DNA of 64,000 bases, taken from the NCBI RefSeq assembly GCF_003075395.1, contig NZ_QDFV01000004.1, positions 359,250 to 423,249 on the forward strand, read 5' to 3'. Shown piece after piece: positions 34,262-44,436 of the stretch. The notes below the pieces were generated by a model. That model searched no databases. It saw only the letters and a list, made by a program, of their open reading frames with translations, and had not been told where the DNA came from. Each line of letters begins with the position of its first letter. Position 1 is the first letter of the stretch. The position numbers and the translations under genes are program-made. The DNA is from Microbacterium sp. TPD7012 (GTDB taxonomy: Bacteria; Actinomycetota; Actinomycetes; Actinomycetales; Microbacteriaceae).

Positions 34262-34301
34262 GAGCGGTGGGCGGATCCGCCCGACATCCCCGGGAGTGAA
34301 C

Positions 34302-36787
<2,486 letters not shown>

Positions 36788-36868
36788 CCGCATCGCCGCC
36801 ATGCGCATCCGGTCTCATCGGGCCGTCCGCGCGGACCTGGGCTGGCTCTGAGACCCGTGCGGCCGAAC

Positions 36869-36874
36869 TAGACT
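36869..36874 (+). promoter_or_regulatory. -10 box TAGACT of mqo (leaderless)
   Basis: TAGACT ends 6 nt before GTG 36881 and no ribosome binding site is visible. A perfect palindrome GTCCGCGCGGAC (36825-36836) lies upstream and could be the asd 3' hairpin. Confidence 0.55.
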
Positions 36875-36880
36875 GATCTG

Positions 36881-38353
36881 GTGACTGAAAACGTCGATGT
36901 CGTCCTGATCGGCGGTGGCATCATGAGCGCCACCCTGGGTACTCTGCTGCACGAACTGCAGCCGGAGTGGAAGATCGTCGCCTTCGAGCGACTCTCCGAT
37001 GTCGCCCAGGAGAGCTCGAACCCCTGGAACAACGCAGGAACCGGTCACGCCGCCCTGTGCGAGCTGAACTACATGCCGCAGCAGGGCGACGCGCCTCTCG
37101 ACCCGGCGAAGGCCGTCTCGATCAACGAGCAGTTCCAGCAGAGCCGTCAGTTCTGGTCGTCGCTGGTCGACAAGGGCGTGCTCGACGCGCCGTCGACCTT
37201 CATCAACGCGACTCCGCACATGACCTTCGTGCGTGGCGAGAAGGACGTCGCCTACCTCAAGGCCCGCTACGAGGTGCTCAAGGAGCAGCCGCTGTTCGCG
37301 GGCATCGAGTACAGCGAGGACTCGCGCGTCATCAACAAGTGGGCGCCGCTCCTCATGCAGCAGCGTCGCAAGGGCGAGCCGTTCGCGGCCACACGCGTTC
37401 CGGCGGGGACCGACGTCGACTTCGGCGCCCTCACGCACCAGCTGTTCGACCACCTCACCGCCTCCGGCGTCGAGCTGCGCACGAACCACGAGGTGCGCAG
37501 CCTGAAGAAGCAGAAGGACGGCGGCTGGCTGGTCAAGTACCGCACGACGATCGGCCGCACCCCGAACGAGGTCAAGGCGCGCTTCGTGTTCGTCGGTGCG
37601 GGCGGCTGGGCGCTCAAGCTGCTGCAGAACTCCGGCATCCCCGAGATCAAGGGCTACGGCGTCTTCCCCATCGGAGGACAGTTCCTCAAGACGACGAACC
37701 CGACGGTCGTCGCGCAGCACAAGGCGAAGGTGTACTCGCAGGCCTCGGTCGGCGCCCCGCCCATGTCGGTCCCGCACCTCGACACCCGCGTCGTGGGCGG
37801 GGAGGCCTCGCTCATGTTCGGCCCCTTCGCGACGTTCAGCCCCAAGTTCCTCAAGAACGGCTCGATGCTCGACATCGTCTCGCAGGTGCGCGCGCACAAC
37901 CTGGTGCCGATGCTGCAGGTCGCGGTCAAGAACCCCGATCTCATCACGTATCTCGTGGGCGAGCTGCTGAAGAACCACGCGAAGAAGGTCGACAGCCTGC
38001 GCACCTTCATGCCGACCGCGAAGGACGAGGACTGGACCCTCATCGACGCCGGTCAGCGTGCCCAGGTGATGAAGAAGGATCCGCAGAAGGGCGGCATCCT
38101 CCAGTTCGGCACCGAGGTGGTCTCGTCGGCCGACGGATCGATCGCCGGTCTCCTCGGCGCATCGCCCGGCGCATCGACGGCCGTCCCGATCATGCTCCAG
38201 CTGCTCAAGACCTGCTTCCCGGCTGAGTACGCGGGCTGGGAGCCCGAGCTGCGCGCGCTCATCCCGACGTTCGGCGAGCAGCTGAACAAGGATGCCGAGC
38301 TCGCGGAGGAATCCACGGCGGCGACCGCCGCGACCCTCGGCATCAACGCCTGA
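36881..38353 (+). CDS. mqo: malate:quinone oxidoreductase
   Basis: A 490-residue FAD-dependent peripheral membrane enzyme oxidising malate to oxaloacetate and passing electrons to the quinone pool, bypassing NAD-linked malate dehydrogenase. The FAD-binding start is VVLIGGGIMSATLGTLL, followed by SSNPWNNAGTGHAALCELNY, which is diagnostic of Mqo, and IGGQFLKTTNPTV. The C-terminal GASPGASTAVPIML is also typical. Length fits (about 490-500). The next gene (tdk) begins 9 nt after its stop, so they may be cotranscribed. Confidence 0.95.
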   Translation: MTENVDVVLIGGGIMSATLGTLLHELQPEWKIVAFERLSDVAQESSNPWNNAGTGHAALCELNYMPQQGDAPLDPAKAVSINEQFQQSRQFWSSLVDKGVLDAPSTFINATPHMTFVRGEKDVAYLKARYEVLKEQPLFAGIEYSEDSRVINKWAPLLMQQRRKGEPFAATRVPAGTDVDFGALTHQLFDHLTASGVELRTNHEVRSLKKQKDGGWLVKYRTTIGRTPNEVKARFVFVGAGGWALKLLQNSGIPEIKGYGVFPIGGQFLKTTNPTVVAQHKAKVYSQASVGAPPMSVPHLDTRVVGGEASLMFGPFATFSPKFLKNGSMLDIVSQVRAHNLVPMLQVAVKNPDLITYLVGELLKNHAKKVDSLRTFMPTAKDEDWTLIDAGQRAQVMKKDPQKGGILQFGTEVVSSADGSIAGLLGASPGASTAVPIMLQLLKTCFPAEYAGWEPELRALIPTFGEQLNKDAELAEESTAATAATLGINA

Positions 38354-38362
38354 GCCGGCACC

Positions 38363-39016
38363 GTGGCGAAGCTCTACTTCCGCTACGGCGCGATGAACTC
38401 GGGCAAGTCGACCTCGCTGCTGCAGGCCGCGTACAACTACGAGGAGCGCGGGCAGCATGTGCTGCTCGCCAAGCCCGCGATCGACACCAAGGGGGCGTCC
38501 GAGATCGCCAGCCGGCTCGGCGTCACGCGCGAGGTGGACTTCCTGATCGGCCCGGGGGATGACGCCCGGCGCCTGTTCGGCGAGCACCGCGAGCGCATCC
38601 GGCGTTCGGCGGAAGAGGAGCTGATCCCGAGCGGGCCGATCGACGTGGCCTGCCTCCTGATCGACGAGGCGCAGTTCCTCACGCCGCCCCAGGTCGACGA
38701 CCTGTTCCGGATCGCGATCGAGGATCGCATCCCGGTCATGGCCTACGGCATCCGCAACGACTTCCTGACCCATGCGTTCCCCGGCTCGGCCCGCCTGCTG
38801 GCGATCGCGCACTCGCTGGAGGAGCTCAAGACGATCTGCCGCTGCGGACGGAAGGCCGTGTTCAACGGCCGCGTCATCGGAGGGCGGTTCGTCTTCGACG
38901 GCGATCAGGTCGCGATCGACGAGGGGGCCGACGGCTCCGCCGCGCCCGAGCTGACGACGTACGAGTCGCTGTGCGGCACCTGCTACCTCGAGGAGTCCGG
39001 CGGACGCCTGGGCTGA
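38363..39016 (+). CDS. tdk: thymidine kinase
   Basis: A 217-residue type II thymidine kinase of the salvage pathway. P-loop GAMNSGKST at 9-17, Walker B-like ACLLIDEAQFLTP with the catalytic Glu region, and the lasso with TYESLCGTCYLEE; zinc Cys in CRCGRKAVF and CGTC are present. Length is near the family norm. The GTG start has only a weak upstream signal (GAGCCGGCACC), fitting translation after mqo. The C-terminal tail is short. Confidence 0.94.
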   Translation: MAKLYFRYGAMNSGKSTSLLQAAYNYEERGQHVLLAKPAIDTKGASEIASRLGVTREVDFLIGPGDDARRLFGEHRERIRRSAEEELIPSGPIDVACLLIDEAQFLTPPQVDDLFRIAIEDRIPVMAYGIRNDFLTHAFPGSARLLAIAHSLEELKTICRCGRKAVFNGRVIGGRFVFDGDQVAIDEGADGSAAPELTTYESLCGTCYLEESGGRLG

Positions 39017-39070
39017 GCGCTCTCCCTCTTCTCGCCGACTCTCTTCTCGCCGAGGTTCGCGCCGCCGACG

Positions 39071-39111
39071 TTGCGTGGTCTGACCACACGCGCTACTGTG
39101 GTCAGACCACA
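39071..39111 (+). promoter_or_regulatory. LldR-type promoter with two palindromic operators
   Basis: TTGCGT (39071-39076) and TACTGT (39094-39099) are 17 bp apart. Operator 1 GTGGTCTGACCAC (39075-39087) overlaps the -35. Operator 2 TGTGGTCAGACCACA (39097-39111) overlaps the -10 and start point. Centres are 23 bp apart. TGGTCnGACCA fits GntR/FadR-type lactate regulators, so the next gene probably represses itself and the lactate gene here. Confidence 0.82.
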
Positions 39112-39153
39112 TACCGCGGCACCCGCGCCCGCGTGCCGCGACGAGGAGGACGG

Positions 39154-39858
39154 ATGCCGGAGCAGCAGCCCGCGCGCGCCTGGCGTCTCGTGCTCGAGCA
39201 CATCGAGCGCGATCTCCTCGACGGACGCCTCGGCCCGGGCGACCGGCTGGCCTCGGAGCGGGACCTGGCGAGCGAACTGGGTGTCGGTCGATCGAGCGTG
39301 CGCGAGGCCTTCCGCGTCCTCGAGGTCATGGGGCTGATCCGCACGGCCACGGGCTCCGGGCCCCAGTCCGGTGCCATCGTGATCGCGACCCCGACCGGCG
39401 GGATGTCGGCGCTGCTGCGGCTCCAGGTCGCGGCCCAGGGGTTTCCGCTCGCCGACGTGGTGCAGACGCGTCTGGTGCTCGAAGACGCCGTCGTCGGGGC
39501 TATGGCGGCATCCGATGAGCGGGACACGGCCCGCGCACACGAGCTCCTCGAGGCGATGGACGCGGCAGACCTCACCCCGGAGGAGTTCCTCGCCCTCGAC
39601 GCGCAGCTGCACCTCTCTCTGGCCGAGGGCAGCGGCAACACCGTCATCGCGGCGATGATGGCGGGGCTGCGCTCGTCGATCGAGTCGTACGTGCAGGGCG
39701 GGGTCGCCGCGATCCCCGACTGGGAGGCCATGGCCGCCCGGTTGCGCATCGAGCACCACGAGCTGGTCTCCGCGATCGACGCCGGCGACGCCGATGCCGC
39801 GCGATCCCTCGTGCGCGCCCACATCACCGGCTACTACACGCAGATCCTGACCCCCTGA
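39154..39858 (+). CDS. GntR/FadR-family regulator, LldR-like
   Basis: A 234-residue repressor with an N-terminal winged helix ([20 protein letters not shown], about residues 31-50, then [11 protein letters not shown]). The FCD effector domain follows, with conserved Asp and His metal ligands ([17 protein letters not shown] and [14 protein letters not shown]). ATG 39154 follows CGAGGAGGACGG. The FadR-type operators in its own promoter and the lactate oxidoreductase 34 nt downstream imply L-lactate sensing. Effector identity is inferred from context only. Confidence 0.85.
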   Translation: MPEQQPARAWRLVLEHIERDLLDGRLGPGDRLASERDLASELGVGRSSVREAFRVLEVMGLIRTATGSGPQSGAIVIATPTGGMSALLRLQVAAQGFPLADVVQTRLVLEDAVVGAMAASDERDTARAHELLEAMDAADLTPEEFLALDAQLHLSLAEGSGNTVIAAMMAGLRSSIESYVQGGVAAIPDWEAMAARLRIEHHELVSAIDAGDADAARSLVRAHITGYYTQILTP

Positions 39859-39892
39859 TCCTGACCCCCTGATCCGCACCGAGAGGCACACC

Positions 39893-41173
39893 ATGGTCCA
39901 GCGCCAGCTTCCCAACCCCGCAGAGCTGCTCGAGCTCATGAAGTTCAAGAAGCCCGAGCTCGACGGCCGCAAGCGCCGCCTCGACGCCGCTCTCACGATC
40001 GACGATCTGCGCTCGATCGCCAAGCGCCGCACCCCGAAGGCGGCCTTCGACTACACCGACGGCGCCGCTGAGGGCGAGCTCTCGCTCACCCGCGCGCGTC
40101 AGGCGTTCCAGGACGTGGAGTTCCACCCGGGCATCCTCCGCCCAGCGCCGACCGTCGACACGAGCGTCGACATCCTCGGCGGGCCGTCCGCTCTGCCGTT
40201 CGGCATCGCCCCCACCGGCTTCACGCGCCTCATGCAGACCGAGGGCGAGGTCGCCGGCGCAGGCGCCGCGGCCGCCGCCGGCATCCCGTTCACCCTCTCG
40301 ACGCTCGGCACGACGTCGATCGAGGGCGTCAAGGCCGCCACCCTTCGAGAGCCTCAGGGACCGGTCCCCGGACGGAACTGGTTCCAGCTGTACGTGATGC
40401 GCGACCGTGAGATCTCCTACGAGCTCACCCGCCGCGCGGCCGCCGCCGGCTTCGACACCCTGCAGTTCACGGTCGACACCCCGGTCGCCGGCGCCCGTCT
40501 GCGCGACAAGCGCAACGGCTTCAGCATCCCTCCGCAGCTGACGCTCGGCACGATCATCAACGCGATCCCGCGGCCCTGGTGGTGGTTCGACTTCCTGACC
40601 ACCCCGAAGCTCGAGTTCGCGTCGCTGAGCACCACGGGCGGCACCGTCGGCGAGCTGCTGGACGCCGCCATGGATCCGACGATCAGCTACGACGACCTGG
40701 CGGTGATCCGCGACCTGTGGCCCGGCAAGATCGTCATCAAGGGCGTGCAGAACGTCGAGGACTCGATCCGCCTGCGCGATGAGGGCGTCGACGGCATCGT
40801 GCTCTCGAACCACGGCGGGCGTCAGCTCGACCGCGCCCCGATCCCGTTCCACCTGCTCCCCGAGGTCCGCAAGGCGGTCGGGGACGACTTCACGGTGATG
40901 ATCGACACCGGCATCATGAACGGCGCCGACATCGTGGCGGCGGTGGCGCTGGGGGCGGACTTCACGCTCATCGGGCGCGCCTACCTGTACGGACTGATGG
41001 CGGGTGGTCGCCAGGGCGTCGATCGCACGATCGCGATCCTGCGCAGCGAGATCGAGCGCACCATGCGGCTGCTCGGCGTCTCGTCGCTCGCGGAGCTCGA
41101 GCCCGGACACGTCACGCAGCTCACCCGCCTGGTGCCGGTGTCGCGCGCGGTGACCGAGGCGGTCGTCCGCTGA
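39893..41173 (+). CDS. lldD: FMN-dependent L-lactate dehydrogenase-type alpha-hydroxy acid oxidoreductase
   Basis: A 426-residue FMN enzyme oxidising L-lactate to pyruvate. Catalytic His307 in [13 protein letters not shown] with the neighbouring Arg binding carboxylate; FMN-binding [10 protein letters not shown] and the phosphate loop near [21 protein letters not shown]. It is longer than flavocytochrome b2 core proteins by an N-terminal segment of about 40 residues. GAGAGGCACACC precedes the ATG. The spacer repeats CTGATCCTGACCCC across the regulator stop. Whether the electron acceptor is quinone or oxygen is not decided by sequence. Confidence 0.88.
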   Translation: MVQRQLPNPAELLELMKFKKPELDGRKRRLDAALTIDDLRSIAKRRTPKAAFDYTDGAAEGELSLTRARQAFQDVEFHPGILRPAPTVDTSVDILGGPSALPFGIAPTGFTRLMQTEGEVAGAGAAAAAGIPFTLSTLGTTSIEGVKAATLREPQGPVPGRNWFQLYVMRDREISYELTRRAAAAGFDTLQFTVDTPVAGARLRDKRNGFSIPPQLTLGTIINAIPRPWWWFDFLTTPKLEFASLSTTGGTVGELLDAAMDPTISYDDLAVIRDLWPGKIVIKGVQNVEDSIRLRDEGVDGIVLSNHGGRQLDRAPIPFHLLPEVRKAVGDDFTVMIDTGIMNGADIVAAVALGADFTLIGRAYLYGLMAGGRQGVDRTIAILRSEIERTMRLLGVSSLAELEPGHVTQLTRLVPVSRAVTEAVVR

Positions 41174-41185
41174 CCGGGGAAGCGG

Positions 41186-42028
41186 TCAGGCCGAGGTGAC
41201 GGCGGCGCGGGCGCGTGGCGGCCAGGGCACGAGCATCGAGGTGGTGCGCCGGTACTCCGCATAGGCGGGATACTTGCCCGCTGTGATGGACTCGGTGAAG
41301 ATCGTCGATCCGATGAACAGCACGGTGAGCAGGGCAGGACCGATGATGGTCGGGTTCAGCGCTCCGCCCAGGATGCCGGCGCCCCCGGCCACCGCGGCCG
41401 TCGCGCCGATGGCGTAGAACGCCCACCACTGCGCCTGCTCGAAGAAGAAGTTCGGGTGGCGGCTGTAGCGGAACAGGCCGTCGGTCGCGAAGCCGGGAGC
41501 GAGCGTGCCGCCGGCATCCTTCTTGCGCTGGTGGAAGCGCCACTGCTGCTGGTCGGCGACGGTCTCACCCACGAGGAACCCCAGGAACGCGGCCGCGAAG
41601 AGCGCGTCCCACCCGGTGAGCCCGGAGGGGTTCTGCGCGGCGACGGCGGCGGGGAGCGTGATCAGCACCAGCAGCGTCATCTGGTAGCCGATGATGAACA
41701 GCACGTTGAAGACCTGGAACTGCCACGGCTTCATCCGCTTCCGCAGGATGGCCCACCGGTAGTCCTCCATGCCCGTGTACCCGCCCTTGCGGGCGAAGTT
41801 GAAGGTCAGACGTACGCCCCACAGGGTGGCGAGCACCCCCATCAGCACCACGCGCGCCGAGCCGTCGCCCGCGGCGAAGGCCCCGCCGACGAGGATCCAC
41901 ACGTACACGACCGGAACGATCGACCAGGCGCGATCCACCCAGGACGTGTCACGGGTGATCAGCGAGAGCGCCCAGCAGGCGAGACCGGCGATCGCGGCGA
42001 CGATGATGACGATCAGCAGGGCATCCAT
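41186..42028 (-). CDS. DUF1295 / steroid 5-alpha-reductase C-terminal-like membrane protein
   Basis: A 280-residue protein with about seven hydrophobic helices. The conserved DUF1295 signature is seen: LFRYSRHPNFFFEQAQWWAFY, and further up AQNPSGLTGWDALFA. In the family this segment resembles the substrate/NADPH-binding end of 5-alpha reductases and isoprenylcysteine methyltransferases. Function in bacteria is unknown. It ends only 12 nt from the convergent lldD gene with no terminator visible between. Confidence 0.8.
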   Translation of the reverse strand: MDALLIVIIVAAIAGLACWALSLITRDTSWVDRAWSIVPVVYVWILVGGAFAAGDGSARVVLMGVLATLWGVRLTFNFARKGGYTGMEDYRWAILRKRMKPWQFQVFNVLFIIGYQMTLLVLITLPAAVAAQNPSGLTGWDALFAAAFLGFLVGETVADQQQWRFHQRKKDAGGTLAPGFATDGLFRYSRHPNFFFEQAQWWAFYAIGATAAVAGGAGILGGALNPTIIGPALLTVLFIGSTIFTESITAGKYPAYAEYRRTTSMLVPWPPRARAAVTSA

Positions 42029-42066
42029 GACGCCATGCTAGATCCCCGTCGCGGATCGGCGGCGAT

Positions 42067-42822
42067 TCAGAGCGTCGGGAGGAGCGCGTCGAGCCGGTCG
42101 GCGGTGTCTTCCCAGCCCTCGACCGATACGGACGGCACGCCGATCGCGAGCACCGGGTAGTCGTTGCCGCCTTCGTCGAGGCGGTCGCCGTAGAAGAGCA
42201 TGGCGGACAGGGGGATGCCGGTGTGCTCGGCGAGCCGCCGCATGCCGAACGCCTTGTCGATGCCCGCCTGCGTGATGTCGATCGAGGTCGACCCGCCGGA
42301 GCGCACCTCGAGCCCGGGCAGCCGTGCGCTGACGGCGTCACGCAGCAGGGCGCGCTTGGAGCCCGTCGGGTCCCACGCGTGCTTCGCCTCGCGCGGGGCG
42401 CGCTGGCCGAGGGCCGAGAAGGTGATCTGCGAACCTCGGTCCTCGAGGATCTCGCCCCAGGGCTCTGTCTCCCACAGCCCGAGGCGTTCGGCCTCCTCGC
42501 GGAGCGCGGTCAATGCGGCGGTCTTCTCGGCGTCGCTGAGGTCGTGCGCGTACACGGGAGTGAAGTCGGTGCCGTCGTGCCGCAGGTAGCGCGTGCCGCA
42601 GGTCGGCAGCAGGTGCAGGCGCGCGAGGTCGGCGGCATCCGCGTCGCCGAGCCGGGCGATCACCTGCGTGCGGAACTGCGCCTCGTTGCCGCCCGAGATG
42701 ATCGCGACATCCACGGAGCGCAGCAGCGCCCGGAGGAGGTCGGCGATGCGCTGGTCGATCAGGCCCTTGGACGGAGCGAGCGTGTCGTCGAGGTCGAAGG
42801 CGACGAGTGCGGGAGCGGTCAT
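42067..42822 (-). CDS. HAD-IIB family hydrolase (phosphomannomutase-like)
   Basis: A 251-residue HAD protein with the Cof/PMM-type cap. The nucleophile Asp10 and Asp12 are in LVAFDLDDTLAPSKG; motif III-IV is LFYGDRLDEGGNDYPVL with metal-binding Asp. The layout resembles eukaryotic-type phosphomannomutase (LPTCGTRYLRHDG, STSIDITQAGIDKAFG). Substrate is uncertain: sugar phosphatase or mutase. Start ATG 42822 overlaps the stop of VanZ by 4 nt, so the two are cotranscribed. Confidence 0.85.
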   Translation of the reverse strand: MTAPALVAFDLDDTLAPSKGLIDQRIADLLRALLRSVDVAIISGGNEAQFRTQVIARLGDADAADLARLHLLPTCGTRYLRHDGTDFTPVYAHDLSDAEKTAALTALREEAERLGLWETEPWGEILEDRGSQITFSALGQRAPREAKHAWDPTGSKRALLRDAVSARLPGLEVRSGGSTSIDITQAGIDKAFGMRRLAEHTGIPLSAMLFYGDRLDEGGNDYPVLAIGVPSVSVEGWEDTADRLDALLPTL

Positions 42823-43295
42823 GATGCCTCCAGCGTAGGAGATGACTGCGGAGCGAAGCGCGGCGCGAACGCGAGTGTGCACAGCACGGCGAACGCGACG
42901 CCGGCGGTCGCTCCGGAGGAGTTGGCGATCACGTCGGTCAGGGTCGCCGCGCGGTGCGGCAGCGCGACACGCTGAGCCGCCTCGATCGAGAGCGACAGCA
43001 GCGGGCCGACCAGCAGTGACAGCAGCCACACCCGGCGGGGGAGCAGCACGAAGGCGAGCACCCCGACCGGGAGGAAGACGAGGATGTTGGCGATGACTTC
43101 GAGGCGCGTGAAGTCGAGGGCGGTCCACCCCAGCTCCTGGATCGTCGAGAGCACGAGATCCAGCAGGTTCGGCATCGTCTGCTCGACCCGCGACGGCGTC
43201 AGCGTCAGCAGGGCGAGGCCGGCGAGGAAGGGGATGCCGAGGGCCAGAGCCCATGCGCGGGTGTGACGGCGCGGCGGGGGAAGCAGAGAGCCCAT
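42819..43295 (-). CDS. VanZ-like family membrane protein
   Basis: A 158-residue protein with four helices. The VanZ-family pattern is seen in EVIANILVFLPVGVLAFVLLPRR and SIEAAQRVALPHRAATLTDVIANSSGATAG. Family members range from teicoplanin-resistance proteins to uncharacterised ones; here no vancomycin genes are near, so resistance is not implied. ATG 43295 is chosen because GGAAGGGAC lies 5 nt upstream; a longer upstream frame would run into the tRNA-Pro terminator. Confidence 0.82.
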   Translation of the reverse strand: MGSLLPPPRRHTRAWALALGIPFLAGLALLTLTPSRVEQTMPNLLDLVLSTIQELGWTALDFTRLEVIANILVFLPVGVLAFVLLPRRVWLLSLLVGPLLSLSIEAAQRVALPHRAATLTDVIANSSGATAGVAFAVLCTLAFAPRFAPQSSPTLEAS

Positions 43296-43327
43296 GAGTC
43301 CCTTCCGTGCGCTGTCTCCGTACAGAG

Positions 43328-43351
43328 AAGGCCGCCCCTGAGGGCGGCCTT
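43328..43351 (-). terminator. hairpin terminator of tRNA-Pro
   Basis: AAGGCCGCCC (43328-43337) and GGGCGGCCTT (43342-43351) pair perfectly around CTGA. On the minus strand it lies 10 nt after the tRNA CCA and is followed by CTCTGT, a weak T-rich tract. Confidence 0.8.
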
Positions 43352-43360
43352 CCGGTGTCA

Positions 43361-43438
<78 letters not shown>

Positions 43439-43494
43439 TTTGCAACCCTCCGAGTCTACAGGGAAATGTCCCGTGCGCCGAATCGTGAGCGCGA

Positions 43495-44436
43495 TCACGT
43501 CCGAGCGGTCAGGGTGAGCAGTGTGGCCTCCGGGCGGCAGGCGAAACGGACCGGTGCATAGATCGAGTGGCCGCAGCCGGCGCTGACGTTCAGGGGGACC
43601 GTGCGGTCGCCGTGGGACCAGGTGCTGAGTCCCTTGGCCTGCTTCAGCGGGATGTCGCAGTTCGCCACCAGCGCGCCGTAGCCGGGCAGGCACACCTGGC
43701 CGCCGTGCGTGTGGCCCCCGAAGATCGCGTCCGCGCCGAGGCCGGTGAAGCCGTTGAGGATCCGCTGGTAGGGAGCATGGGTGACGCCGAGCCGCGTGAT
43801 GCCGGCATCCGCTGCGCCGAGGTCGCCGATCGCGGCGGGCAGCAGATCGAGCCGATCCCAGTCGCGGTGCGCGTCGTTCACGCCGAAGAAGTCGACCGTG
43901 TTGCCGGCGACGGTCAGCCGCGCGGCCGCGTTGTCGAGATCGGTCCAGCCGAGCTCGTCGGTGAAGTACCGGTCCAGTGCCTCGGTGTCGAGGGTCTCGG
44001 GTTCGTGCTGCTTCTTCGACGGGCCGAGGAAGTACCGCAGCGGATTGCGCGGAGACGGGCCGACGACATCGTTCGAGCCGTGCACGAACACCCCGGGGAT
44101 GCCGGCGAACGGATCGAACGCGCGGCGGATGCCCACGAGTCCGTCGCGGTGCCCGAGGTTGTCGCCGGTGTTGACGACGAGGTCGGGCCTCAGCTGCGCG
44201 AGCGACGCCAGCCAGTCCTGCTTGCGGTGCTGCCAGGGCGCCATGTGCGCATCCGAGATGTGCAGGACGCGGATGGGCGTCGAGCCGGGGGAGAGCGCGG
44301 GTGCCGTCTCCTCACGAAGCGTGAAGAGATAGCGCTCGATGCCGATGCCCCACACCGCCGCCGCGACACCCGCGGCCCCCACCGCGCCGAGCGCGATGAG
44401 GGCCGGGTGTGCGGATCGGCCGGAGGCTACTGGCAC
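43495..44436 (-). CDS. membrane-anchored metallophosphoesterase
   Basis: A 313-residue calcineurin-like phosphoesterase with one N-terminal helix ([20 protein letters not shown]). The metal motifs are complete: ISDAHM (D-x-H), NTGDNLG (GD), HGSNDV (variant of GNHD) and [13 protein letters not shown]. It resembles the YkuE/YaeI group of lipid-phosphate or UDP-diacylglucosamine-type phosphoesterases. GTG 44436 starts inside the last codons of the PBP gene (10-nt overlap), so it is translated with it. Substrate not determined. Confidence 0.87.
   Translation of the reverse strand: MPVASGRSAHPALIALGAVGAAGVAAAVWGIGIERYLFTLREETAPALSPGSTPIRVLHISDAHMAPWQHRKQDWLASLAQLRPDLVVNTGDNLGHRDGLVGIRRAFDPFAGIPGVFVHGSNDVVGPSPRNPLRYFLGPSKKQHEPETLDTEALDRYFTDELGWTDLDNAAARLTVAGNTVDFFGVNDAHRDWDRLDLLPAAIGDLGAADAGITRLGVTHAPYQRILNGFTGLGADAIFGGHTHGGQVCLPGYGALVANCDIPLKQAKGLSTWSHGDRTVPLNVSAGCGHSIYAPVRFACRPEATLLTLTART

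Noticed and set aside
34201..34301. Lysine riboswitch upstream of lysC
   Set aside because: The leader predicted from TAGAAT is only about 35 nt, too short for such an aptamer, and no matching helices are seen.
42819..43295. VanZ as a glycopeptide resistance gene
   Set aside because: Only the broad family signature is present; no vanHAX or regulatory genes are near.
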